Of a stretch of 20,815 nucleotides of DNA, positions 13,277 to 20,815 are shown one piece after another (positions within the stretch are counted from its first letter, which is position 1; every line of letters begins with the position of its first letter). The translations under genes were made by a program, and so were the position numbers. The DNA is from Novosphingopyxis sp038234155 (GTDB taxonomy: Bacteria > Pseudomonadota > Alphaproteobacteria > Sphingomonadales > Sphingomonadaceae), in the NCBI GenBank assembly GCA_038234155.1, contig JBBSUT010000031.1, forward strand, positions 1-20,815. The letters are read 5' to 3'. Under the pieces are notes generated by a model. It was given only the letters and a program-made list of their open reading frames with translations. It was not told the DNA's origin and ran no database searches.

Positions 13277-16200
13277 TCAGAAGCCGACCGACACGCCAGC
13301 CTTGAAGTAACGACCCAAGATACCGTTGCCGCCCTGAACTGGATTGTACAGGTGGGCACCATAAGTCACCACATCGATCGGAGGCAGGTTGTCAAACAGG
13401 TTCAGCACGGTTGTATAGAAGGTGAACCGGTCGGTTGCCTTGAAGCGGAAACCCAGATCGACGGTCACATATTCTGGAATGTTATCGCCGGTGGGCGAAT
13501 AACCGGGGTTCAGGCCGCCGTCCTTATAGTCCGTGCCCTGATCCTGCGCCGACAGGTTGTAACCGTCGATGTAGTTGACCGTGGCGTTGATCTGCACCTT
13601 GTCGATCTCCACGCTGTTCAGCCAGGTAGCCCGGAACTTGGGTGTGCCGGTGCCAGCGGTCAGGTTGAAGTTGCCCAACGTCCCGTCGTAGCGCTCAGTG
13701 GTCCCATTGGGGAACGTGGTTTCCAAGCGCAGAATATAGGAGGCATCCAGGAAGCTGGAGAACTTCACGTCACCGAAATCATGACGCAGATTGATCGAGC
13801 CGTCGATACCGGATGTCTTGATGGTATCCGAGTTGATCAACTGGGACGCGACGAAGCCGACGCGCGGAGTGGCGCCGGGGTTGTTCACGTCAGGCGCATC
13901 GGCGGTTACGGTGAAGCCGGCCGGGATCGGCTGGCCCGTGTAATAGGCGAGCAGAGCAGGGGCGCTGCTGGGCGCCGTGATCGCGCCGGTTTTCTTGATG
14001 TTGTAGTAATCTACAGCGAACGACAGGTTGCGGATCGGTTCGAACAGGATTCCGCCCGTGAATGAGCGAGACTTCTCCGGCTGAAGATCCGGGCTGGCCA
14101 ATGTGGTCAGACCGTAGGAACCCGAGCGAATGTAGGTCGGACAGGTACTGAAGGTAGCAACCGTGCAATTATATTGGCGAAGGAACGTGTCGTTAAACAG
14201 TGAGGAGTTGTTCGTGACGTAACCCGTCGTCGGCAGCGCATTGGATTCTCCGAAGGAAGGAATGCGGAATCCTTTCGAATAGGTGCCACGCAGCGCGAGC
14301 GCACGGATGGGCTGGAACTTGAAGCCGGCCTTGGGCGAGAAATAGTTCTGACCCGAGGAGTAGCTATCGTAGCGTCCACCGACGTTGATATCGAGGATAT
14401 TGAGGATCGGGGCGTCGAGCTCGAAGAACGCGGCCTTGACCGTACGGTCGCCCGAGGTGCCGAACGCGTTCAGCGAGAAGTAACGCTGCGTCGGCCCGAA
14501 CGAGTCCGGGTTGCCGCTGGGCGCGTTGACGGCTTCGTAGAAAATCGTGCCGCCCACACCGAGCTGCAGCGGACCGCCCTGAAGTTCGGCAAGGTTTGCG
14601 GTGACCACGGCCTGCAACTGATACAGATCCGAGCTGGCGTTGACGATGCTCGTGGGCCGCACAAAATCGTTCTGCGTCTGCGTGTTCTGCGATGGGTTGA
14701 CGAAGTTGAACGTGCCTTGGGCAACAGCCGTCAGCAGATTGGCGATGTATACATAACCCTCGCGGCGACGCTCCAGATCGGTGTGTGACGCGGTGAGGCC
14801 AACATTGTACTTCACGTCGGGCGTGATGCTGCCGCGCACGCCGATCGCACCGCGATAGACGCGGCTGCGGGTCTGGTTGAAGGTGGTGGAAGACAGATCA
14901 CGGCCGATCAGACGCGCCAGCTGTCCCTGGGCCGCGAACGGGTTGTTCGGGTTCAGGCGACCGTTGGTTGCATTGCAGCCGGTGTTGAGGCCGTTGGCAC
15001 TGCCCACGCCATTGGCACACACATAGATCGGCAGCGTGAGCGGAAAGGAGCCAGCGGCCCTGTTTGCTGCGCTGCTTGCCGTGGAGAACTGCGGGAAAAG
15101 CACACCGGTGGGTGCCGTGCCGTAAAACACAGACGGAAAACCGGTGTAGCTGGAGGTGCTCTGCTGAAAGTTTACCTCGCCATAGGCTTCCGAATCGACG
15201 CCGAAGGTGAAAGTGGCGCGGGCCGAGCCGCCGAAGCGCTCGATCTGCGGTGTGATGACGCCATATTCGTTGGTGAAGTCCACGTTGCAGACCTGCTGCG
15301 GCGCGGTGGCCGTGGTGGCCAACTGCGCGGCCGTCAGCTGCGTGAACGACCCGGTCGAGCAGGCACCCAAGTTCTGGAAACGGCCCTGCGCCGCAGTGTT
15401 GGTGGCGTTATAGGGACGAACCAGGAAGTTGGCGGCCGTTGAAAGGCCATTGAATGCCCCACTCGCGTCGATGCCGCTCAGCGTGTTGTTTGGGCCGGGC
15501 GTGCCATCCGGACCGCTCAGCGTGCGCAGATCGTCCGAGTTGTAGGGGAAGGGACGATCCTTGGCCTTCAGGCTTTCGCTGCGATAATAAAAGCCGCTGA
15601 CATAGGCGTTGAAGCCGTCATCCAGCAGATCGCCATGGCCTACGGTCAGGGACAGGCGCTGCGTGGCGGCATCGCCGCGCTCGGAAATGCCGGCCTCCGC
15701 GCGGCCACCGACGCCCTGATACTCGCGCTTGGTTATGACGTTGACGACGCCGGCGATGGCATCGGCACCGTAAAGCGAGGAAGCACCGTCGCGCAGCACT
15801 TCGACCTGGCTGACAATATCGTCAGGGATCGTGTTGAGATCGACGAAGTTGCGCGTGCCGTCATCAGCCAGCGGATAGTAGGACGTGCGCAGGCCGTCGA
15901 ACAGCACCAGTGTACTGTTGGTGGACAGGCCGCGCAGAGACACGGCCGATGCACCACCGGCAAACGCACCATTGGCAGTGAAGCTGTTGGTCAGCGCAGG
16001 GCCATTGTTGGACGCCAGCTGCTGCAGGCCTTCTTGCACAGTGCTAATTCCGCGCTGTTCAAGATTTTCGGCGGTTACCGTGGTCACCGGCGAAGGCGTC
16101 TCGGTATCGGTTCGCGTGAACAGCGTTCCGGTGACGACGATCTCATCTGCGGCGTTCGCCTGATCATCAGCCTCGTCGGTCGTGGTCGCGGTTGTGGGGC

Positions 16201-16306
16201 TGGTTGCCGGCGGCGCGGCGGGCGTCGTTTGAGCGAGGGCGGGGCTGGCGAGAAGTGCCAGTGGTGCCACGCCAATGCGCAGAGCCAGAATATGTTGTTT
16301 GATCAC
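13277..16306 (-). CDS. TonB-dependent outer-membrane receptor
   Basis: A 1009-residue TonB-dependent receptor that imports an unidentified ligand across the outer membrane using TonB/ExbBD energy. A signal peptide (about 1-25, ending ASPALA) precedes a T/P/A-rich linker and a TonB box DEIVVTG (54-60). The plug domain follows (SPVTTVTAENLEQRGI, VSLRGLSTNSTLVLFDGLR, VEVLRDGASSLYGADAIAGVVNVITK). A 22-strand-type barrel rich in N, S, T and Y ends in FKAGVSVGF with the terminal phenylalanine. There is no N-terminal STN domain or carboxypeptidase-like domain, so no direct FecA-type signalling is expected. The GTG at 16304-16306 is chosen because it puts the signal peptide first and has GAGGA nine bases upstream. 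The frame is open 43 codons further, but those residues are not signal-like. A neighbouring secreted peptidase hints at peptide uptake. Confidence 0.92.
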   Translation of the reverse strand: MIKQHILALRIGVAPLALLASPALAQTTPAAPPATSPTTATTTDEADDQANAADEIVVTGTLFTRTDTETPSPVTTVTAENLEQRGISTVQEGLQQLASNNGPALTNSFTANGAFAGGASAVSLRGLSTNSTLVLFDGLRTSYYPLADDGTRNFVDLNTIPDDIVSQVEVLRDGASSLYGADAIAGVVNVITKREYQGVGGRAEAGISERGDAATQRLSLTVGHGDLLDDGFNAYVSGFYYRSESLKAKDRPFPYNSDDLRTLSGPDGTPGPNNTLSGIDASGAFNGLSTAANFLVRPYNATNTAAQGRFQNLGACSTGSFTQLTAAQLATTATAPQQVCNVDFTNEYGVITPQIERFGGSARATFTFGVDSEAYGEVNFQQSTSSYTGFPSVFYGTAPTGVLFPQFSTASSAANRAAGSFPLTLPIYVCANGVGSANGLNTGCNATNGRLNPNNPFAAQGQLARLIGRDLSSTTFNQTRSRVYRGAIGVRGSITPDVKYNVGLTASHTDLERRREGYVYIANLLTAVAQGTFNFVNPSQNTQTQNDFVRPTSIVNASSDLYQLQAVVTANLAELQGGPLQLGVGGTIFYEAVNAPSGNPDSFGPTQRYFSLNAFGTSGDRTVKAAFFELDAPILNILDINVGGRYDSYSSGQNYFSPKAGFKFQPIRALALRGTYSKGFRIPSFGESNALPTTGYVTNNSSLFNDTFLRQYNCTVATFSTCPTYIRSGSYGLTTLASPDLQPEKSRSFTGGILFEPIRNLSFAVDYYNIKKTGAITAPSSAPALLAYYTGQPIPAGFTVTADAPDVNNPGATPRVGFVASQLINSDTIKTSGIDGSINLRHDFGDVKFSSFLDASYILRLETTFPNGTTERYDGTLGNFNLTAGTGTPKFRATWLNSVEIDKVQINATVNYIDGYNLSAQDQGTDYKDGGLNPGYSPTGDNIPEYVTVDLGFRFKATDRFTFYTTVLNLFDNLPPIDVVTYGAHLYNPVQGGNGILGRYFKAGVSVGF

Positions 16307-16654
16307 CGTAAGATATCCTCTTTTTTGCCGCTTGAATAAACGGCACAGACCCGAAAAATTTGTTTCGTCGCCAGCAGCGTTAGCGTCGGAAAACGAGATG
16401 GCACTGCCCGTGCGGCCGCCGACCGCTTTCCGCAAAGAGAATTTGCGAAGGAACGATTTTTCCCGTTAGCCTGTTACTTGTGTGTCACAGTTGCGACCGT
16501 CGCCGGTTACTCCCGGAAGGAAATAACGGCGGCGGCGCTATGCCTGGCAACCAGCCTTGTCGAAATCTGGGGGAACGCGCGGCAAAGGACATTATCGATC
16601 GCGCGGCGTGCAGTTTGTTGCGCAAAATATACAAAGTATACGCAGGTACGTTGC
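16307..16654 (-). promoter_or_regulatory. Leader and intergenic region upstream of the TonB receptor
   Basis: This 348-base gap holds no convincing gene. Besides the Shine-Dalgarno and its hairpin, it contains a perfect inverted repeat CGCAAA-gagaa-TTTGCG (16431-16447), and TATAC-aaa-GTATA (16628-16640) near the end of the upstream helix-turn-helix gene. Both could be protein-binding sites controlling the receptor. No -35/-10 pair good enough to name as the promoter was found. Confidence 0.4.
16316..16320 (-). promoter_or_regulatory. Shine-Dalgarno deciding the GTG start of the TonB receptor
   Basis: GAGGA on the minus strand lies nine bases before the GTG at 16306. Just upstream, TGCCG/CGGCA (16326-16330 and 16341-16345, 10-base loop) can fold into a small leader hairpin that would sit next to this site. 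Confidence 0.65.
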
Positions 16655-17617
16655 TCAGCGGCGTTCGTTTCCGTTCTTGTCCCGTGCGCCGGGAAGCGCC
16701 TGAGGCTCCTTCGCCTCGTTGCCGAGCACCGGCTGCGGCAGCATGGTATCGGGCGGGCAATCGCCTTCGCCCGGTAGTATCTTGGTCCAGGCCTGCTCGC
16801 CCTCGCGCATGTCGGCCAGCGCCTTTTCGGCCAGCGCCTTGTCGGCGGGCCAGGGCGGTTCGGGCAGACCGCGATGGCGCACCCAGCCCTGCAGATCGTC
16901 CAGCGGCGCCCAGTTGAGCGGATCGCGCGCGCGCAGCATGAACTGCAGATGGCGGTTGTCGAACTTTTCGCGGAAACCGACCATCTTGCCCTGATGCCAG
17001 ACCTGTTCGCGCACGCCGTTCACCGCGCGGTCGAACGCGGTGGTGACGAGCACATTGGTCGCCGCCCGCAGCGCCTCATCCCACGCCTTGCGAATATGGG
17101 CCGAGTCCGGCTGCGCATAAAGCCTGTAGGCCGATGCCCGCGTCAGCCCGACCAGCTGGCAGGCATCGGTGATGCTGCCGCTGGCGCGCAATTCCTCCAG
17201 AAACGCCTCGATCCGCGCGGTGGTCCAGCCGTCATGGCGGCAGCGGCGCGGCGGCGGCGCGTCGATGCCGATCGCCGCCAGCTCATCCGGCGTGCAATAA
17301 TAATAGCCCGCCACCGTCCCGTCCGCCTGCTTTGGCGCGTTCTTGATGCGGTCGTGCCGGGGATCATAGCTCGGCAGCGGAACGGGGCCGTCATAGCAGA
17401 GCCCCGCCAGCCCATCGGGGAAATAGATGTTCGGCCAGTGCCCGTGATCGGACCAGATGCGATCGACGAACTGTTGCAGCGGCTCCCCGTCACGAGCCCC
17501 CATCTCGGCATCGGCGAGCGCGTCCGCCCGGGCGGCGGCTTCCGCGGGGGTGAGTTCGGGCTCTTCGTATTCGTCGGAGTGGGTGGACGGGCGATGTGTT
17601 TTTGGTTTGTTCCTCAT
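16655..17617 (-). CDS. Uncharacterised helix-turn-helix protein
   Basis: A 320-residue soluble protein without signal peptide or membrane segment. The acidic N-terminus (1-45) is followed by an unrecognised region with HGHWPNIYFPDGLAGLCYDG (59-78). A conserved-looking block runs from 127 to 233. It opens with RHDGWTTARIEAFLEEL and a helix-turn-helix-like segment GSITDACQLVGLTRASAYRLYAQP (147-170). It continues with AFDRAVNGV and VWHQGKMVGFREKFDNRHLQFMLRARDP. This block resembles hypothetical proteins common in sphingomonads that have a terminase-small-subunit or transposase-like helix-turn-helix. I recall the family only as uncharacterised. The C-terminal 70 residues are charged and probably disordered. 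ATG 17617 is chosen over an in-frame TTG at 17662; neither has a good ribosome binding site. It lies between the TonB receptor and the S9 peptidase genes on the same strand, but with large gaps. Confidence 0.72.
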   Translation of the reverse strand: MRNKPKTHRPSTHSDEYEEPELTPAEAAARADALADAEMGARDGEPLQQFVDRIWSDHGHWPNIYFPDGLAGLCYDGPVPLPSYDPRHDRIKNAPKQADGTVAGYYYCTPDELAAIGIDAPPPRRCRHDGWTTARIEAFLEELRASGSITDACQLVGLTRASAYRLYAQPDSAHIRKAWDEALRAATNVLVTTAFDRAVNGVREQVWHQGKMVGFREKFDNRHLQFMLRARDPLNWAPLDDLQGWVRHRGLPEPPWPADKALAEKALADMREGEQAWTKILPGEGDCPPDTMLPQPVLGNEAKEPQALPGARDKNGNERR

Positions 17618-17742
17618 CTGACAGGGTAAGGCAGAGGAAACCCTACTTTGCAAGATGCGCAAATGAGCAACCGCGAGCTAGTGCGCTATCATTGCCGACC
17701 TATTGGACGGAAACGCCGAGCGGAGGGCAAGCATCGCGAGCA

Positions 17743-19704
17743 CTATTTGGAAAGCTCTGTCATCAGAAAATTGGCGCTGCGGGTGAGCATGTCCTTACGC
17801 GCCGATGAATCATCCAAATAATGATCGAGATCCGGATATTCGACCAACTGGACCGGCTTATCGGCGTCCTTGAGCTTGGCTTCCATCAAGCGGGACTGGT
17901 CGATATCGACATTCACGTCCTTTGTTCCGTGGAACAGCAGCACTGGAACACTGATATCTTCGGCGTGGCGCGCGGGTGAACCCGCCGAGATATGAGGGCC
18001 CGAGCCAATATAATCCCGCGTCAGCGCGTAATCCGACCAACCGCGCGATTGTCCCTTGAGCATTTGTAGGTCCGTCACCGGAGCCACGGCAATGATCGCC
18101 TTAAACAAGCCGGGGTCGGTCACTCCGGATTGCAGCGCCGCATAGCCACCGTAGGACCAGCCAAAAATGCCCATTTTAGCGGGATCGGCGATGCCTTGGG
18201 ACACAAGCCATCGGCCGGCATCGTCGACATCCGCAATCGCGGTGCGCCAGGATTGAAAGCCGTTCTTCTGAAACCAGTCATCGCCATATCCCGCCGAGCC
18301 GCGGAAATTGGGCTGAAGCACCGCATAGCCGCGATTGGCGAAATATTGGACGAGCCAGTCAAATCCCCAATAATCGCGCGCTTCAGGACCGCCATGGGGC
18401 AGCACCAAAGCGGGAAGGTTCTTGCCGTCGCTCCCCGGCGGTAGCGTGAGGTAGCCGGGGATCATCGTACCATCGGCGGCGGGATAGCTGATCGGCTTCA
18501 CCTGCGCCATCGCGACATTTTCAAGTTCGGGCCGGACCAGCAGCGTCTCGTTCAGCACGCCGCTATTCCGGTCCAGCACATAATAACGTCCCGGGTCCTG
18601 GTCACTGCCCGCGAAAATCAGCAATTTGGATTCGTCGTCACTGGCATCGATGATGTTGACCAGCGGCAGGCCGGGCAAAGCTTTGGACAGGGATTCGCGC
18701 AGCGCCTCCATTTCCTTGTCGAAATAGACGCCATAGCTGTAATCGCCGTCGATCGTTGCCCCCACAACCCGTTTGCGCCTACCGATCTTGATCAGGCTGC
18801 CGACATCGATTCCTGCTTGCTGTACAGCTACTTCCTTCGCAAGCGTGCCGTCCAGCGACACGCGGTAGAGCACACGCTGACCATCTTGTCGGCTGTAAGC
18901 ATAAGCCAGGTCGAGCACCGGATCCACGGCAACGGGGTAGAGACCCTCCCGAGTTGTCGAATCATACTCGCTGAAGCGCTTCCAGGCGTTTGAGTCCTTA
19001 GTCCGGTAATAATAACGGGTGACACCGCTATCCTGCCTGGTGGCCCCCACGATTTCGCGTTCGCCCTTGATGCGTATATTGCCCTGGCCATCGCTGACGA
19101 AATCTACCGCATCGCTGTCTGGTGCTTCCACCGTCCTGCTCTTGAGCGTCACCGTGTCGATCGAATCGACGCCCATGCCCTCCAGTTTATTGCCGATATG
19201 GCTGCCAACTTTCGTGGCCGGAATATAATTGCGCTCCATCAGAATCATATTGTCCTGACCGGGCAGCCAATCGACCACCGCGCCACCGTAAAGCTGCGCG
19301 TAATGCTGATTACCGCTATCGCGATTGCTAAGCAGCTTTGTGGCCGTGCCATCGTCGCTGATCGCCAGCACGCGTGAAACGACCACCAGATCGCCATTAT
19401 AATCTGCAACGGTGTAAACCGTGCAGACCAGACGATAGTTCGATACGAAGTCACACGATCCCAGACGTTCGTTAACGCCGTCAGCGACGATGACACGGCG
19501 CAGCGCGTTGTCCGATAACTTTGCGACGGCCAGTTCGGAGCCTTGTCCCTGAACGGGCAAGACGACTGCGATCTTGGACCCGTCGGGTGAAAGACTGATG
19601 GATTCCACACCCTCGCGAACCCCGAATTTCGACGCCGCTTCTGTCACTGGCATATTTCCAGACAACAGCAATAATGCCGCAACTGCGAGCAATGATCTCT
19701 GCAT
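17743..19704 (-). CDS. Secreted S9-family (prolyl oligopeptidase-like) serine peptidase
   Basis: A 653-residue exported peptidase. The signal peptide MQRSLLAVAALLLLSGNMPVTEA is probably cleaved before ASKFG, placing the enzyme in the periplasm or outside. Residues about 25-400 form a beta-propeller-like region (SLSPDGSKIAVV, then repeated strand patterns) and residues about 405-653 form the alpha/beta-hydrolase catalytic domain. The triad is S517 (GWSYGG), D596 (HGTKDVNVD) and H628 (DLDHYL), and PHGGPEARD..GFDW near residue 440 is typical of the family. It resembles acylaminoacyl-peptidase or dipeptidyl-peptidase-type S9 enzymes that cut short peptides. The exact specificity is unknown. A G-rich stretch precedes ATG 19704. 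Base composition is lower in G+C than in the rsmB-like or SDR genes. Confidence 0.9.
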   Translation of the reverse strand: MQRSLLAVAALLLLSGNMPVTEAASKFGVREGVESISLSPDGSKIAVVLPVQGQGSELAVAKLSDNALRRVIVADGVNERLGSCDFVSNYRLVCTVYTVADYNGDLVVVSRVLAISDDGTATKLLSNRDSGNQHYAQLYGGAVVDWLPGQDNMILMERNYIPATKVGSHIGNKLEGMGVDSIDTVTLKSRTVEAPDSDAVDFVSDGQGNIRIKGEREIVGATRQDSGVTRYYYRTKDSNAWKRFSEYDSTTREGLYPVAVDPVLDLAYAYSRQDGQRVLYRVSLDGTLAKEVAVQQAGIDVGSLIKIGRRKRVVGATIDGDYSYGVYFDKEMEALRESLSKALPGLPLVNIIDASDDESKLLIFAGSDQDPGRYYVLDRNSGVLNETLLVRPELENVAMAQVKPISYPAADGTMIPGYLTLPPGSDGKNLPALVLPHGGPEARDYWGFDWLVQYFANRGYAVLQPNFRGSAGYGDDWFQKNGFQSWRTAIADVDDAGRWLVSQGIADPAKMGIFGWSYGGYAALQSGVTDPGLFKAIIAVAPVTDLQMLKGQSRGWSDYALTRDYIGSGPHISAGSPARHAEDISVPVLLFHGTKDVNVDIDQSRLMEAKLKDADKPVQLVEYPDLDHYLDDSSARKDMLTRSANFLMTELSK

Positions 19705-19756
19705 AATCCCCCCGAATCCGTAAACGCCTGCCTTTCGACAGTGATTTCAGGCTCTT

Positions 19757-19786
19757 ATAATAAACGCCAGATCCAGCCTTTGTGAA
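19757..19786 (-). promoter_or_regulatory. Candidate sigma-70-type promoter of the S9 peptidase
   Basis: On the minus strand TTCACA (19781-19786) and TATTAT (19757-19762) are separated by 18 bases; each matches the consensus at five of six positions. The -10 lies about 53 bases before the peptidase ATG, and the spacing allows a leader of about 45 bases. It sits in the AT-rich 104-base gap after the SDR gene, supporting separate transcription of the peptidase. Confidence 0.45.
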
Positions 19787-19808
19787 GCCGTCTTTTGTTC
19801 AATTATAG

Positions 19809-20534
19809 TCAACCCTCAACCCGCATCCTGAACCCCGTCTCGAATCCGCTCGCCAGCGACTCCGCCACCGCGTCTGCCACCACTTCGGGCGGCTTGACGC
19901 TTTCCGGCTCCTCTCCCGGATAGGCGTTTTCGCGCATTTTGGTGCGGGTGGCGCCGGGGTCTATGATGGCGGCGCGGATCGGGCTGAGGCGTTTGACCTC
20001 CTGCGCGTAGCTTTGCACCAGCACCTCGAGCGCGGCCTTGCTGGCGCCGTAAGCTCCCCAATAGGGGCGCGGGGTTTGGCCGACGCTGCTGGTGAGCGCG
20101 ATCAGGCGGCCGGCCTCGCTGCGGCGCAGCAGCGGATCGAAATTGGCGATCAGCGATTGCTGCGCGACGATGTTGAGCGTGAGCAGCTTGTTGAACTGCT
20201 TGCCGTCGATCTGCGTCACCGGGGTCAGGCTGCCGAGCATGGCGGCGTTCAGCACCAGGAGATCGAGCCGGTTCCAGCGCTGCGCAATCGCGCTGGCCAG
20301 CCGCGCGATACTGTCGCTCTCGGTCAGGTCCAGCGGGGCGATGGTGGCCTGGCCGCCAGCCGCAAAAATCTCGTCCTCGACTGCTTCCAGCTCCTTCGAG
20401 GTGCGCGCGGTGAGCACGACATGCATGCCGTCCCTGGCGAGCCGCCGGGCCAGCGCCGCGCCGATGCCGCGCCCCGCGCCGGTGACGAGCGCGACCTTTT
20501 GGTCTGGGGCAGGCTGCTGTGGGGTATCGGTCAT
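19809..20534 (-). CDS. Short-chain dehydrogenase/reductase (SDR)
   Basis: A 241-residue NAD(P)-dependent oxidoreductase with a classical Rossmann fold. The cofactor motif TGAGRGIG is at 18-25 and LNAAM at 95-99 (the NNAG position). The catalytic residues are N121, S149/S150, Y162 and K166 (YGASK). An arginine/threonine pair after the second strand (TARTSKELE) favours NADP(H). The substrate is unknown; the family reduces or oxidises alcohols, ketones and acyl-carrier intermediates. The protein is near the usual SDR length. It starts 109 bases after the purF stop. GGAA lies too far upstream (about 16 bases) to be a good Shine-Dalgarno. It may be transcribed with purF by read-through past the intervening palindrome. 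Confidence 0.9.
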   Translation of the reverse strand: MTDTPQQPAPDQKVALVTGAGRGIGAALARRLARDGMHVVLTARTSKELEAVEDEIFAAGGQATIAPLDLTESDSIARLASAIAQRWNRLDLLVLNAAMLGSLTPVTQIDGKQFNKLLTLNIVAQQSLIANFDPLLRRSEAGRLIALTSSVGQTPRPYWGAYGASKAALEVLVQSYAQEVKRLSPIRAAIIDPGATRTKMRENAYPGEEPESVKPPEVVADAVAESLASGFETGFRMRVEG

Positions 20535-20608
20535 GATTCAGAGAGTTTCCGCTTGGTTGAAGTCGCAGGAGCAAAGTGCATAGTTCAAGAACAAGTTATC
20601 ACCCTCAT

Positions 20609-20636
20609 CCCGGCTCTCTCCCGGGGGGAGAGCGGG
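20609..20636. repeat. GC-rich palindrome between purF and the SDR gene (REP-like)
   Basis: CCC-GCTCTC pairs with GAGAGC-GGG around a C/G-rich centre, with one bulged G, preceded by ACCCTCATCCCGG. No T tract follows on either strand, so it is not a canonical terminator. The sequence style (CCCTCATCCCGGCTCTCTCCCG) resembles dispersed intergenic palindromes seen in many proteobacterial genomes. It could attenuate read-through from purF or protect the mRNA 3' end. Confidence 0.55.
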
Positions 20637-20643
20637 AAAGGTC

Positions 20644-20815
20644 TCACTGCGCCGCCGCGGTCTCGAGCAGATCAAGCTGGTCGGGGCGTTCCAGCGCGTC
20701 ATGATCGGTTAGCTTGGTGGGATAATCGCCGCTGAAACAGGCGTCGCAATATTGTGGGCGATCGCCCTGGCGACCGGCCTCGCCCAGCGCGCGGTAGAGT
20801 CCGTCGATGGTGAGG
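20644..20815 (-). CDS. purF: Amidophosphoribosyltransferase, C-terminal end (partial)
   Basis: The 3' end of a minus-strand gene running off the right edge; 56 residues and a TGA (20644-20646) are visible. LTIDGLYRALGE and PQYCDACFSGDYPTKLTD match the C-terminal region of glutamine PRPP amidotransferase, where YCDACF.GEYPT is conserved. The enzyme makes 5-phosphoribosylamine from PRPP and glutamine, the first committed step of purine synthesis. The catalytic N-terminal cysteine and PRPP loop are outside the window. Confidence 0.9.
   Translation of the reverse strand, partial: LTIDGLYRALGEAGRQGDRPQYCDACFSGDYPTKLTDHDALERPDQLDLLETAAAQ

Noticed and set aside
13021..13310. Open frames on both strands between the serine hydrolase and the TonB receptor
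   Set aside because: They run through the terminator or into the receptor gene, lack start signals and show no domains.
16307..16435. 43-codon N-terminal extension of the TonB receptor
   Set aside because: The extension is not signal-peptide-like; GTG 16306 has a well-placed GAGGA and puts the signal peptide at the N-terminus.
1..20815. CRISPR array, tRNA, rRNA, intact insertion sequence or prophage
   Set aside because: No regularly spaced repeats with unique spacers, no tRNA T-loop pattern, no rRNA-like stretch, and no transposase or integrase were seen; the only tandem arrays are the short ones at 166-240, 433-450 and 10277-10308.

Overview
The window reads as a chromosomal segment of an aerobic, GC-rich alphaproteobacterium, most likely a sphingomonad (Sphingomonas, Novosphingobium, Sphingobium, Sphingopyxis or a relative). 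This is inferred from protein style and gene company: a large TonB-dependent receptor beside a secreted S9 peptidase, an RsmB/NOP-type RNA methyltransferase next to guaB, and a photolyase followed by a cyclopropane-synthase-like methyltransferase. No 16S gene or other decisive marker is present. Both edges cut through purine genes: the 3' end of guaB on the left and the 3' end of purF on the right.

Layout. (1) 1-2226, plus strand: guaB tail, a 372-base gap with a 16-base tandem repeat, an RsmB-family rRNA methyltransferase, and a small exported TPR protein. (2) 2274-4640, minus strand: a three-gene unit read from right to left (HSL-type esterase, RNA pyrophosphohydrolase RppH, DUF481 outer-membrane protein), with a 4-base stop/start overlap between the first two. 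(3) 4813-12988, plus strand: a long co-directional run of korA, a 34-residue single-span membrane microprotein, korB, a YdjM-like membrane hydrolase, a class I photolyase, a CFA-synthase-like methyltransferase and a serine beta-lactamase-fold lipoprotein. (4) 13222-13259: a terminator usable from both strands, separating this run from (5) 13277-19704, minus strand: a TonB-dependent receptor, an uncharacterised helix-turn-helix protein and a secreted prolyl-oligopeptidase-family peptidase. (6) 19809-20815, minus strand: a short-chain dehydrogenase/reductase, a GC-rich palindrome and the purF tail.

How the genes may work together. KorA and KorB form the two-subunit 2-oxoacid (probably 2-oxoglutarate):ferredoxin oxidoreductase, an alternative to the lipoate-dependent dehydrogenase. 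The downstream photolyase and CFA-like enzyme fit a light and oxidative-damage theme, since such pairs occur in photo-oxidative stress regulons of other proteobacteria. The TonB receptor plus secreted S9 peptidase suggest peptide capture and breakdown at the cell envelope. These links are inferences from proximity.

The least explained item is the 34-codon ORF between korA and korB (6689-6793). It has a near-ideal Shine-Dalgarno sequence and one predicted transmembrane helix, and lies exactly between two subunits of one enzyme. No CRISPR array, intact insertion sequence, tRNA, rRNA, prophage or defence locus was seen.
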